This document shows positions 6,161 to 14,841 of a stretch of 19,446 nt of DNA, piece by piece; positions within the stretch are counted from its first letter, which is position 1, and the number at the start of each line of letters is the position of its first letter. The stretch covers positions 1 to 19,446 of the forward strand of contig JBAXLO010000069.1 in assembly GCA_037134755.1 (NCBI GenBank), in the 5' to 3' direction. A model generated the notes under the pieces. The model had not been told where the DNA came from, made no database searches, and saw only the letters and a program-made list of their open reading frames with translations. The position numbers and the translations under genes are program-made. The stretch is from JBAXLO01 sp037134755 (GTDB lineage Bacteria > Bacteroidota > Bacteroidia > Bacteroidales > JACABE01).

Positions 6161-7939
6161 CTACATCTTATCAGGAACACTAATCCCCAACAAACCCATT
6201 GCAGATTTAATAATATTAGAAACAAAGTAAGACAATGCAATACGAAAATCCCTCAATTCCATGTTCTCTTCTTTAAATATAGGTATCTCTTGATAAAAGC
6301 CATTATATTCTTTAGCTAATTCATATATATAATTAGATATTAAAGCAGGACTAAGACTCTCAGCCGCTTGATTAATCACAGCAGGATATTCATGTATAAG
6401 CTGCAGCAGGTTCTTTTCTTTTTCAACAATGTTAATATTAACATCAACATGATTGCTAATAACATTATCAGCCTTATTAAGCAAAGATTTAATACGAGCA
6501 TGAGTGTATTGTATAAAAGGACCTGTATTACCATTAAAATCAATAGACTCCTTAGGATTAAACATCATGTTTTTCTGTGGATCAACTTTAAGTATAAAGT
6601 ATTTTAAAGCACCCAAGGCAATGGTGTGATAAAGTTTAATGGCTGCTTCAGATTCAAAATCATCAATCTTGCCTAATTCAAAAGCCGTCTGTCGAGCAGT
6701 CTCTATCATTTCAGCAATTAATAAATCAGCATCAACTACAGTTCCTTCACGGGATTTCATTTTACCTTCCGGTAATTCAACCATACCATAAGATAAATGA
6801 TAAATACTATCACTCCAATCATACCCCAACTTCTTTAACACTAATTTCAATACATCAAAATGATAATTCTGTTCGTTGCCTACAACATAAATCATTTTCG
6901 AAGGCTTATACTCCTCATGCCTTTGGTGAGCAGTCCCTAAATCCTGTGTCATATATACTGAAGTTCCATCAGAACGAAGCAAAAGCTTTTCATCCAAACC
7001 TTCGCCGGTTAAATCTGCCCAGATAGAATTATCTTCTTTCTGAATTAATTTGTTTTCATTAAAACCTTTCTCTACAATTGACTTCCCAAGCAAATATGTA
7101 TTCGATTCATAATATGTTTTATCAAAATCAATACCCATCGTCTTATAAGTAACATCAAAACCTTCGTAAACCCATGCATTCATCCTGTTCCAAAGCTTAA
7201 GAACATCTTCATCCTTTGCTTCCCACAATCGCAGCATCTTCTGAGCTTCGAGCATTAAAGGAGCTTGCTTTTCGGCTACTTCTTTATCATAACCTTTAGC
7301 AACTAACTCTTCAACTTCTTTTTTGTAATTCTTATCAAACAATACATAATACTTACCAGCAAGATGATCACCTTTTAAACCCGAAGATTGAGGAGTTTCC
7401 ATATTCCCCCATATCTTCCATGCAAGCATCGATTTACAAATATGTATCCCTCTATCATTAACCAAGTTTACTTTCAATACATTCTCACCATTAGCTTTCA
7501 ATATCTCAGCCACTGACCATCCTAAAAGATTATTACGAATATGACCAAGATGAAGAGGTTTGTTAGTATTAGGCGAAGAATATTCAACCATAACAGGAGT
7601 ACTCTTTTTGACAGGATTAAAACCAAAAGACTTATTATTAATATTCTGATTTAAGAAACTAAGCCAATAGCTTTTCTTTATAACTATGTTTAGAAAACCT
7701 TTAATAACATTAAAATCATTAACTTCATCAAGCACATCCTTTAAATACTGACCAATATCATTAGAAGTTTGTTCCGGTGACTTTTTAGTTATCTTAAGAT
7801 ATGGAAATACTGCAAAAGTAAAATCACCTTCAAACTCTTTTCTAGTCTTTTGAAGTGAAATACTTGACAAGTCAACTTCAGTTTGATAGATAGATTTAAT
7901 AGCATCTGCTATATTTTTACATAGTAATTGTTCAATCAT
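6161..7939 (-). CDS. argS: Arginyl-tRNA synthetase
   Basis: A 592-residue class I aminoacyl-tRNA synthetase that charges tRNA-Arg with arginine in the cytoplasm; length is usual for the bacterial enzyme. The N-terminal additional domain covers about 1-85. The signature SSPNTNKPLHLGH places the HIGH motif at 130-133 (HLGH), followed by NDRG at 161-164. The KMSKS-equivalent is GKMKSREG at about 392-399, a common form in ArgS. The DALR anticodon-binding domain begins around GPFIQYTHARI (473 on) and runs to the end. It is last in the minus-strand run and is separated from the LysM gene by 101 bp containing a small hairpin and an AT direct repeat, so it may also have its own promoter. The 21-bp array lies just past its stop. 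Confidence 0.98.
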   Translation of the reverse strand: MIEQLLCKNIADAIKSIYQTEVDLSSISLQKTRKEFEGDFTFAVFPYLKITKKSPEQTSNDIGQYLKDVLDEVNDFNVIKGFLNIVIKKSYWLSFLNQNINNKSFGFNPVKKSTPVMVEYSSPNTNKPLHLGHIRNNLLGWSVAEILKANGENVLKVNLVNDRGIHICKSMLAWKIWGNMETPQSSGLKGDHLAGKYYVLFDKNYKKEVEELVAKGYDKEVAEKQAPLMLEAQKMLRLWEAKDEDVLKLWNRMNAWVYEGFDVTYKTMGIDFDKTYYESNTYLLGKSIVEKGFNENKLIQKEDNSIWADLTGEGLDEKLLLRSDGTSVYMTQDLGTAHQRHEEYKPSKMIYVVGNEQNYHFDVLKLVLKKLGYDWSDSIYHLSYGMVELPEGKMKSREGTVVDADLLIAEMIETARQTAFELGKIDDFESEAAIKLYHTIALGALKYFILKVDPQKNMMFNPKESIDFNGNTGPFIQYTHARIKSLLNKADNVISNHVDVNINIVEKEKNLLQLIHEYPAVINQAAESLSPALISNYIYELAKEYNGFYQEIPIFKEENMELRDFRIALSYFVSNIIKSAMGLLGISVPDKM

Positions 7940-7951
7940 ATATTAACTTGT

Positions 7952-7990
7952 ATTTACCTCACCTCACCCCTCTCCTAATAGTAGAGGAGC
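7952..7990. repeat. Short imperfect palindrome, possible interspersed-repeat remnant
   Basis: CCTCACCCCTCTCCTAATAG then TAGAGGAG: CTCCT (7972-7976) pairs with AGGAG (7985-7989). It is C-rich in an otherwise AT-rich gap. It resembles CCCCTCTCC...GGAGAGG palindromes scattered in many Bacteroidota genomes; this link is from memory, not from a search. Confidence 0.35.
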
Positions 7991-8006
7991 TTAAAATGTG
8001 AAATAA

Positions 8007-8034
8007 TTATTAATTCTTAATTATTAATTCTTAA
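8007..8034. repeat. Two head-to-tail copies of a 14-bp AT repeat
   Basis: TTATTAATTCTTAA occurs at 8007-8020 and again at 8021-8034, in the gap between the LysM gene stop and argS. Both copies are identical. No function is evident. Confidence 0.7.
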
Positions 8035-8040
8035 TTGATT

Positions 8041-9783
8041 TTATTTTCTCGCGTCTTTAAACTTAAATTCTTTCAGATGGTAGATATTCAGATAAGTATT
8101 TTCGTAACCATTATCATCTCCAGTCTTCTTAAAGATATATTTTGTCTGTAAAGTATTAACTTTAACATTAGAAAGACATCCTGTAAAATCTTCACCATAA
8201 TTCATCAATGCGGTTAGAAAATAAGTTGCAATATCATTCCCCGAATAAGCCATTTCATTAGGTTCTATTTTATATTTATCCCTAAATCGAAGAATAAATG
8301 ATTTAGTTAGTTCATCATCATAATCAACAAAATTAGGCTCATACAAATGCATATTAAGCTTTTGGAAATACTCAGTTTCTATCTTATCAAGATTTTTCCA
8401 GTAAGGAGTGCCAAACAATACAATATTAAGATCTTTAATATTACCAAGTCTGCTTACATAACTTGTAACAGATATTTCGCTTTCCATAAGAGTAATAATA
8501 ATGTTATCACGAGTATCTGACAACTTAGAATTTAAACCATCAAAGCCAACCTGATTATAAATAATTTCTTTAACTGTACCCTCTTTTGCAGGATTGTCTT
8601 TATATGATTCAGTAAAATCCTTTTTATAAAGCTCAGCTCGTTTCTTTTCAGTATCTTTATTATTATGAACTATAATAACATTAGCCTTAGGATAAGAAGT
8701 AATAATAAAAGACACTACATTGTGAATTTCATCCTGAGGAGAAGGTATCAACTTAAATACATAAGGATTATTTTCAAGAATAGTTCTTCGTTCAGACATA
8801 GGATTTATCACAGGAATCTTCTGCGATTTAGCAAACTCAGCAATAGTTTTAAATGTTTTATAGAAAAAAGGACCAACAATTAAATCCATCTTAGCCAACT
8901 CTGCTTTCTTCATAAAGCTAGCTGCTAAAATAGTATCATCAGGCACATCATAAGTATAAATCTTTACATTTAAACCTTGTTTCACCAATGTATCAACAGC
9001 CATCATAAATCCCTCATAAAACTGAATAAAAGAAAATGATTTATAATCATGTGCAGTTTTATTTTCTAACTGAACATTATCAGGATTAATATCACCCAAA
9101 TTCTTTAAGTAAAGAGGAATTAACAAAGCAATGTTGTAAGTCTTTTTTGATTTAATCTTCTCACAATTAGAATTTGTTTCTTTTTCTACAATTTTTTCAA
9201 CTTTAGTTTCCTCTTTTACAGTTTCAACTTTAGTATTAACAACTTTCTTTTCTTCTACTTTAGTAGATGCTTTTTTCTTAAGCTCTTCATTTGTAACTTT
9301 AGTTGTCTTCTTTTCAACTGTAGTATTGCCTGTAATCTTAATTTGTTGACCAGGTTTTAGAGTGCTATTCTTAAGTTCAGGATTTAGCTCAATAAGTTTC
9401 TCTTCTGTAACATTGTATTTCTTAGCAATACCAAACAAAGTTTCTTTCTTTAGAACAGTATGAACAATAGACTCCTGCTCTTTAGTAATAGGAGTAACTT
9501 TAGCAGTTTCTTTATCATTAATCCCTTTAAAAGGAATCTTTACAATCTGACCAAGTTTAAGAGCATTGAATGAAGAATCCGTCTGTAATAATTCTGCTCT
9601 GGTAATATTATAAGCTTTCGATATCGAATAGAGAGTTTGCCCCTTTTCAACAGTATGCATATAATATTGCTTACCATCAATTGTATCTATTTTCTGTGAT
9701 TTCTTTATCTGAGGAGTATCCTGAGCATAACTCCTAAGCAAACAAAACAATAAGATTGTAATTACTAAAACATATCTTTTCAT
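8041..9783 (-). CDS. LysM-domain protein with periplasmic ligand-binding domain
   Basis: A 580-residue exported protein. The signal peptide covers about 1-20 with cleavage near SYA-QD; there is no proper lipobox. Two LysM domains follow: 41-85 (HTVEKGQTLYSISKAYNIT, ending GQIVKIPF) and 107-150 (HTVLKKETLFGIAKKYNVT, ending GQQIKI). LysM binds peptidoglycan. A Lys/Glu/Val/Thr-rich linker (151-214) leads to a type I periplasmic-binding-protein fold (about 215-575) with YNIALLIPLYL, DLIVGPFFY and PVINPMSERR typical of branched-chain amino-acid-binding relatives. No transporter subunits are nearby, so it is more likely an envelope sensor or structural protein than an ABC importer component; its ligand is unknown. 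It follows guaA by 15 bp. Confidence 0.9.
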   Translation of the reverse strand: MKRYVLVITILLFCLLRSYAQDTPQIKKSQKIDTIDGKQYYMHTVEKGQTLYSISKAYNITRAELLQTDSSFNALKLGQIVKIPFKGINDKETAKVTPITKEQESIVHTVLKKETLFGIAKKYNVTEEKLIELNPELKNSTLKPGQQIKITGNTTVEKKTTKVTNEELKKKASTKVEEKKVVNTKVETVKEETKVEKIVEKETNSNCEKIKSKKTYNIALLIPLYLKNLGDINPDNVQLENKTAHDYKSFSFIQFYEGFMMAVDTLVKQGLNVKIYTYDVPDDTILAASFMKKAELAKMDLIVGPFFYKTFKTIAEFAKSQKIPVINPMSERRTILENNPYVFKLIPSPQDEIHNVVSFIITSYPKANVIIVHNNKDTEKKRAELYKKDFTESYKDNPAKEGTVKEIIYNQVGFDGLNSKLSDTRDNIIITLMESEISVTSYVSRLGNIKDLNIVLFGTPYWKNLDKIETEYFQKLNMHLYEPNFVDYDDELTKSFILRFRDKYKIEPNEMAYSGNDIATYFLTALMNYGEDFTGCLSNVKVNTLQTKYIFKKTGDDNGYENTYLNIYHLKEFKFKDARK

Positions 9784-9798
9784 GATATTCTGTTTAAA

Positions 9799-11328
9799 TT
9801 ATTCCCATTCTATAGTTGCCGGTGGCTTAGAGCTGATATCATACACAACTCTGTTAACACCTTTTACTTTATTAATAATTTCATTAGAAATCTTTGCAAG
9901 AAACTCATAAGGTAAGTGAGACCAATCTGCGGTCATCCCGTCTGTAGAACCTACGCAACGCAAAGCTACAACATTCTCATAAGTTCTTTCATCGCCCATT
10001 ACGCCAACAGATTGTACAGGAAGTAATATTGCTCCTGCCTGCCATACCTTATCATAAAGATTATAAGATTTCAAGCCTTGAATATATATATAATCAACTT
10101 CCTGAAGAATACGAACCTTTTCAGGGGTGATATCACTTAATATTCTTATACCTAAACCAGGACCAGGGAAAGGATGACGATTTAATAACTCATCTTTAAG
10201 TCCTAATGTGCGACCAACTCTACGAACTTCATCTTTAAAAAGATTATTTAACGGCTCAACAATCTTTAACTTCATAAAGTCAGGTAAACCACCTACATTA
10301 TGATGAGATTTAATAGTTGCAGAAGGCCCCTTTACAGAAACAGATTCAATAACATCAGGGTAAATAGTGCCTTGAGCTAACCATTTAACATCTTCAATAC
10401 TGTGAGCTTGCCTATCGAATACTTCAATAAAAGTCTTACCAATAGCTTTACGTTTAGCTTCAGGTTCTTTAATACCTTTTAATGCTGAATAGAAAAATTC
10501 TTTTGCATCTACACCTTTAACATTTAAGCCCATACCTTTGTATGATTCCAAAACACCTTCAAACTCATGTTTACGTAAAAGTCCATTATCTACGAAGATA
10601 CAATGCAATTGCTCACCAATTGCCTTATGTAGCAGCATAGCTGCAACTGATGAATCAACACCACCTGATAAACCAAGAACAACTTTCTCCTCCCCTATTT
10701 TCTTTTTTAACTCTTGAATGGTAGTATCAATAAAAGAATCTGGAGTCCAGGATTGATCACATTTACAAATATCAACAACAAAATTCTTAAGTAAAATCAT
10801 GCCTTCTGTACTGTGATATACTTCAGGATGAAACTGTATTCCGAAAGTATCCTCATTCTCAATCTGAAAACCACCGGCTTCAACATCATTAGTACTTGCA
10901 ATTACCTTAAAATTATCAGGTAAAACCTTGATTGTATCACCATGTGACATCCAAACTTGAGTATCATCACTCATACCTTTAACTAAAGCATTATCATGAT
11001 CGATAAAGCTTAAATTAGCACGTCCATACTCTCTGGTAGAAGAAGCTAAAACCTCACCACCATTAATATGCGATAAATATTGGGCACCATAACAAACACC
11101 TAACATAGGCATCTTGCCTCTAAATACATCCAAATTAGGATTGGGAGCATTTTTATCTCTTACAGAAAAAGGACTTCCTGAAAGAATAACTCCTTTAATA
11201 TCATCTGATAAAACAGGGATCTTATTATAAGGATGTATTTCACAATAAACATTCAGTTCTCTAACTCTTCGAGCAATCAACTGAGTGTATTGCGAGCCAA
11301 AATCAAGTATTAAAATAGTCTGGTGCAT
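9799..11328 (-). CDS. guaA: GMP synthase (glutamine-hydrolysing)
   Basis: A 509-residue enzyme converting XMP, ATP and glutamine to GMP in purine synthesis. The class I glutamine amidotransferase domain (1-190) shows SGSP at 50-53, the nucleophile Cys79 in GVCYGAQ, and H167/E169 in GIQFHPEVYHS. The ATP pyrophosphatase domain has the P-loop SGGVDSS at 221-227. The C-terminal dimerisation and XMP-binding domain contains HPFPGPGLGIR and ends with SSKPPATIEWE, the usual GuaA terminus. The length matches the family. It lies 12 bp after the M23 peptidase gene and 15 bp before the LysM gene, so it is embedded in an operon otherwise concerned with the envelope. No guanine riboswitch is seen, as expected for an internal gene. 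Confidence 0.99.
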   Translation of the reverse strand: MHQTILILDFGSQYTQLIARRVRELNVYCEIHPYNKIPVLSDDIKGVILSGSPFSVRDKNAPNPNLDVFRGKMPMLGVCYGAQYLSHINGGEVLASSTREYGRANLSFIDHDNALVKGMSDDTQVWMSHGDTIKVLPDNFKVIASTNDVEAGGFQIENEDTFGIQFHPEVYHSTEGMILLKNFVVDICKCDQSWTPDSFIDTTIQELKKKIGEEKVVLGLSGGVDSSVAAMLLHKAIGEQLHCIFVDNGLLRKHEFEGVLESYKGMGLNVKGVDAKEFFYSALKGIKEPEAKRKAIGKTFIEVFDRQAHSIEDVKWLAQGTIYPDVIESVSVKGPSATIKSHHNVGGLPDFMKLKIVEPLNNLFKDEVRRVGRTLGLKDELLNRHPFPGPGLGIRILSDITPEKVRILQEVDYIYIQGLKSYNLYDKVWQAGAILLPVQSVGVMGDERTYENVVALRCVGSTDGMTADWSHLPYEFLAKISNEIINKVKGVNRVVYDISSKPPATIEWE

Positions 11329-11340
11329 TTTTTTAATTTA

Positions 11341-13083
11341 TCAATAAATATATTTAAATAGTTCTGCTTCATAATTCGATTTATTACCTTTATTATCTTC
11401 AACTTCTAAAAAGAAATGGTTGTTTCCTTCTTTAACATTATCATCAATAGCATAGGTAAGAAGGTTGTTCTTAGCATCATACTCCATTAAAATCCATTTA
11501 CTATTCAAAAAAGCTTTATAACTTTTAATTCCCGACAGCTCATCGGTAATTTTTATTTCAATAGTTTTTTGTTCCGTAATATTCTTTTGGTCTTTAATAT
11601 TCAATGGTTTTATTTTTGGTGGAACAGTATCCAAATAGACTGCAAATTTACCAAAATTATTTACATTAGCCTTCACAAATCCATCAATACATTTTCCACC
11701 TTCCGAAATAAGTTTATTATTACCATTAATTTTTACAATTATTAGTTTGCTTTTAAGTGAATCTGCTACACTATCTGCTTTGATAGCCAACGAATAACTA
11801 ATATGCAAAGGCACATGGGGATCATGGATTGAATAAGTTTTAGAAAGATACTTTTCCTTATTATTTATTTGATATTTAAATAAAATATTATCATATAAAG
11901 CTCCTTCAGGGATATTTATATTGACTTCATCATTCTTAAAAGTATTGTTTTTATTATAAAAAAAGATAGTACTATTATCATTATCTATGTTCTCTTTAGT
12001 ACTTTGATATTTAAAATCTAAATCTTTTTTAATATTAAATGTCAAAAAAGAATTGTTCCCTTTAAAATCTGTGATTACATACTTAACAAGATGTGTATTA
12101 GTATCGTTTAACGTAATATTACCATTATTTAGAACTGTATCATAGTTGCTAAGCTTGCTCCCGGGTTGTTTCCTACTTAATTGATAACGTTTACCTGTGT
12201 CATAATATTCGGAATAGTCGATCAAACTATTCACGTAACGTGGTTCTTTGAATGAAAGCTGATCATTAACATATTTAAATTGTAAAACACTATCCAAATA
12301 CATTTGAATTGAATAGCAATCAAAGTCTGATTTGGTATCATTCATTTTATCAGATGTTAAAATCCCAAAATATATATTCATACTTACTTTTATTATATCA
12401 TCATTATTTAATTTATAATGATGATTATGATTAGCTTTAGAGATAGAATATTCCGTTGCTTTAAAAGAAGGTATAATTTGGTTTTGATCAACTTGATTAT
12501 AAATTCTAAATTCTTTAAAGGTTGGTGGAATAGTGTCTTTTATATCAAAACCAAACACAAATGGATTAATTGGTTTCTCATTTCTTTCATTACGAATTTC
12601 AAAGTGAAGATGAGGACCTTCAGACCCACCGCTATTTCCTGTTAAAGCAATGATTTCTCCTTTTTTAATCCTAATTTTATTCTTTGGTAAGATTAAATCT
12701 TGTTCAAAACTTTCTTTTTTATATTGTTCCTTGCGAAGATAGTTAGTTATGATTTGATTGTAAGCTGACAAATGTCCATAAACAGTTACTAAACCATTAT
12801 AATGAGTAATATAAAGTGCATTGCCAAAGCCAAATGGAGATACTTTTATACGCGACACATAACCATCGGCGGGAGCATATACATTATAACCTTCTTTTTC
12901 GTTAGTACGGATGTCAATGCCTGTATGCAGATGATTAGCCCGCATCTCAGCAAAAGTTCCTGAAAGCTTTAAAGGAATATCCAAAGGTGAGGAAAAGAAA
13001 TGCATCTTATTCTGCTCTTGAGCATTCCCGCAAAGGGCATAAAACAAAATAAAAAGAAGATAATAATGCTTTATATTATTCAT
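11341..13083 (-). CDS. M23 family peptidase (LytM-type)
   Basis: A 580-residue exported peptidoglycan endopeptidase homologue. I chose the ATG at 13083 (MNNIKHYYLL) rather than 13101: it overlaps the MFS stop as ATGAATAA, and the hydrophobic signal peptide begins at once, ending near GNAQ. The catalytic domain is N-terminal. Counting from this start, HTGID gives zinc ligands H53 and D57, YGHLS gives H104, and HLHFE gives H158/H160, so all expected M23 residues are present. An insertion (about 110-140) separates YGHL from the KGEIIALTGNSG strand. The remaining 400 residues are beta-rich and end in an Ig-like segment (PPKIKPLNI...DELSGIKSYKAFLNSKWI). The role is cell-wall turnover in the periplasm. 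The 3' end is 12 bp before guaA. Confidence 0.93.
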   Translation of the reverse strand: MNNIKHYYLLFILFYALCGNAQEQNKMHFFSSPLDIPLKLSGTFAEMRANHLHTGIDIRTNEKEGYNVYAPADGYVSRIKVSPFGFGNALYITHYNGLVTVYGHLSAYNQIITNYLRKEQYKKESFEQDLILPKNKIRIKKGEIIALTGNSGGSEGPHLHFEIRNERNEKPINPFVFGFDIKDTIPPTFKEFRIYNQVDQNQIIPSFKATEYSISKANHNHHYKLNNDDIIKVSMNIYFGILTSDKMNDTKSDFDCYSIQMYLDSVLQFKYVNDQLSFKEPRYVNSLIDYSEYYDTGKRYQLSRKQPGSKLSNYDTVLNNGNITLNDTNTHLVKYVITDFKGNNSFLTFNIKKDLDFKYQSTKENIDNDNSTIFFYNKNNTFKNDEVNINIPEGALYDNILFKYQINNKEKYLSKTYSIHDPHVPLHISYSLAIKADSVADSLKSKLIIVKINGNNKLISEGGKCIDGFVKANVNNFGKFAVYLDTVPPKIKPLNIKDQKNITEQKTIEIKITDELSGIKSYKAFLNSKWILMEYDAKNNLLTYAIDDNVKEGNNHFFLEVEDNKGNKSNYEAELFKYIY

Positions 13084-14254
13084 CAACTTTAACTTTAACA
13101 AGTATGAAAAAGATTACAACCATTAAAACGCCTGCTCCTGAGAATACAAACATTATTTTAGGATTAAATAAGAATAATAATCCACCTATGCTACTTGCAA
13201 GGAATGCAAATACGCTTGCAAAACTTGTGTAAAAGCCAATTGCAGTGGCTGTATCTGTTCGTTTAGAAATATTTGATATTAATGCTTTAGAAATCCCATC
13301 TGTAGCTGCGGCATAAACACCATAAATAAAGAATATCAATACGTAATGCCACCATTCGAAGGCAAATCCCATAGCAAAGTAAGAGATTGAGAACAAAACC
13401 AAGCCTATTATTAATGTTCGTTTCAAGCCTATTTTATCACCTATCATTCCTAATGGATAAGCCATTAAGGCGAAAATTAAATTGTAGTATATATAAAAGC
13501 CAATCATGTGCGTATCCGACATGTTTTTAGACTTAAGTGATAATAAAAGAAAAGCATCAGAACTATTGAAGAATGTATAAGCAAGCAATCCTATAATTAG
13601 AACTTTATATGCATGTGTGGATACTTTCCAATAGGATAGATAAGAAAAGAAATTGATTTTCTTAGTTGTCTTAACGATCTCTTTTTTCTTTTCTTTAATA
13701 AAGAGAGTGATAATTATTGAACATAATCCTGGTAAGAAAGCAATTAAAAACAACCATTTGTATTGTTGTGGATAATAATAGAGATAAATTAATGCTACGA
13801 ACGGTCCTACTGAAGCTCCTAAAGTATCGAAGCCTCTGTGAAAACCAAATACTTTCCCTTTGTTTTCGGGAGTAGTTTCATCGCTTAGCATTGCATCGCG
13901 TGCACCTGTTCTTAAACCTTTTCCTAACCTATCAGAAGTTCTGGCAGTGAATATCCACAATGGATGTGTAAGTAATGCCATCATTGGTTTGGAGATGGCG
14001 TTCAATATATAGCCTAATTGAATAAATGGTAAACGTATTCCTTTTGAATCGGATAAGGAGCCAAAATATCCTTTACTTAATCCGGCAGTTAACTCGGCTA
14101 TACCCTCTAATATCCCAATTAATAAAACAGAAAATCCTATCGATCTTAAATAAACAGGCATGATAGGATAGAGCATTTCGCTGGAAATATCGTTGAAAAA
14201 GCTTATTAGTGAAACAAGTAAGATAGTGCGAGTTATTATTTTTGCTTTGCTCAT
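13076..14254 (-). CDS. Major facilitator superfamily transporter
   Basis: A 392-residue inner-membrane protein with about 12 hydrophobic helices. The N-terminal motif FFNDISSEMLYPIMPVYL and the loop GYFGSLSDSKG after the second helix are MFS signatures. The DRLGKGLRTGARDAMLSD stretch belongs to a widespread MFS subgroup of unassigned substrate. A charged central loop (KEKKKEIVKTTKK) separates the two six-helix halves, and the second half repeats the loop motif as GMIGDKIGLKR. The length is normal. It is the first gene of the five-gene minus-strand run, and its stop codon overlaps the start of the M23 gene (ATGAATAA), so the two are translationally coupled. A drug or metabolite export role is possible, but the substrate cannot be read from sequence. 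Confidence 0.93.
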   Translation of the reverse strand: MSKAKIITRTILLVSLISFFNDISSEMLYPIMPVYLRSIGFSVLLIGILEGIAELTAGLSKGYFGSLSDSKGIRLPFIQLGYILNAISKPMMALLTHPLWIFTARTSDRLGKGLRTGARDAMLSDETTPENKGKVFGFHRGFDTLGASVGPFVALIYLYYYPQQYKWLFLIAFLPGLCSIIITLFIKEKKKEIVKTTKKINFFSYLSYWKVSTHAYKVLIIGLLAYTFFNSSDAFLLLSLKSKNMSDTHMIGFYIYYNLIFALMAYPLGMIGDKIGLKRTLIIGLVLFSISYFAMGFAFEWWHYVLIFFIYGVYAAATDGISKALISNISKRTDTATAIGFYTSFASVFAFLASSIGGLLFLFNPKIMFVFSGAGVLMVVIFFILVKVKVDE

Positions 14255-14589
14255 TAGTGACGATATATAATTTTACAAATTTAAAGCTAATTTTCGATTT
14301 ATTTTAAATAAATACAACAAATGAGTAACAAAGTTTTGTTAATAAAAGTTTGAGAAGAATTAATATTGGATAAATAAAAAATAGATTACACCCGACTTCT
14401 GCGAATTATGACTTTTTATGTCTAAACTATGGTTTTATTATGAATCAATGTATTACATAATCTTGTTTTTTAGGGAAAGAAAAACGTCAATATCTCTTTT
14501 ACAAACTCAATTAGTGCAACTTATATAGGAAATCTTTTCTAATTTAAAGACTCTTTGATTATCTAAAAATGAGTTACTGCGTTGATATA
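14255..14589. other. Gene-free divergent upstream region, left part
   Basis: AT-rich sequence upstream of the MFS gene. It carries the -7 candidate. TACATAATCTTGTTTTTTAG near 14453 resembles the first unit of the adjacent 21-bp array but is out of its phase. No gene or structured RNA is recognised. Confidence 0.5.
14276..14283 (-). promoter_or_regulatory. Possible -7 element of the five-gene operon
   Basis: On the minus strand TAAATTTG matches the Bacteroidota -7 consensus TAnnTTTG exactly, about 22 nt before the MFS start codon. No good TTTG is found at the -33 distance, so this is half a promoter at best. Confidence 0.4.
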
Positions 14590-14841
14590 GTACATAATCT
14601 GGTTTTCAGGCGATGTATCGTGTAATTCAGGCGATGTATCGTATAAAACAAGCGATGTATCGGGTAATTTATTGGATGTATCATGTAAAACAAGTGATGT
14701 ATCGTGTAAAACAAGCGAAGTATCGTGTAATTTATTGGATGTATCGTGTAAAACAAGCGATGTCTTTGGTAAAAAAAAGAACATCTCTTGTAATTTAAGA
14801 TACATCTTCGGTAATTCAAGGTACATCTTTGGTAATTCAAT
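14590..14841. repeat. Degenerate tandem array, 12 units of exactly 21 bp
   Basis: Units start every 21 bp from 14590 to 14821 with no indels. The first half is usually CGATGTATCG; the second half is one of GTAATTCAGG-, GTAAAACAAG- or GTAATTTATT-like. Units at 14653-14715 and 14716-14778 repeat the same order of types, so a 63-bp higher-order duplication is visible. The last three units have shifted to ACATCTTTGG-type halves. Four overlapping frames on both strands stay open through it, for example the minus-strand heptad LVLHDTS, which is the expected by-product of a period divisible by three. It sits in the divergent gap between the MFS operon and the giant surface protein. It is not a CRISPR: there are no spacers. 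Confidence 0.9.

Noticed and set aside
13084..13101. Upstream ATG at 13101 as start of the M23 peptidase
   Set aside because: It would add LKLKL ahead of the signal peptide and lengthen the overlap with the MFS gene; the ATGAATAA junction at 13083 is the usual coupled form.
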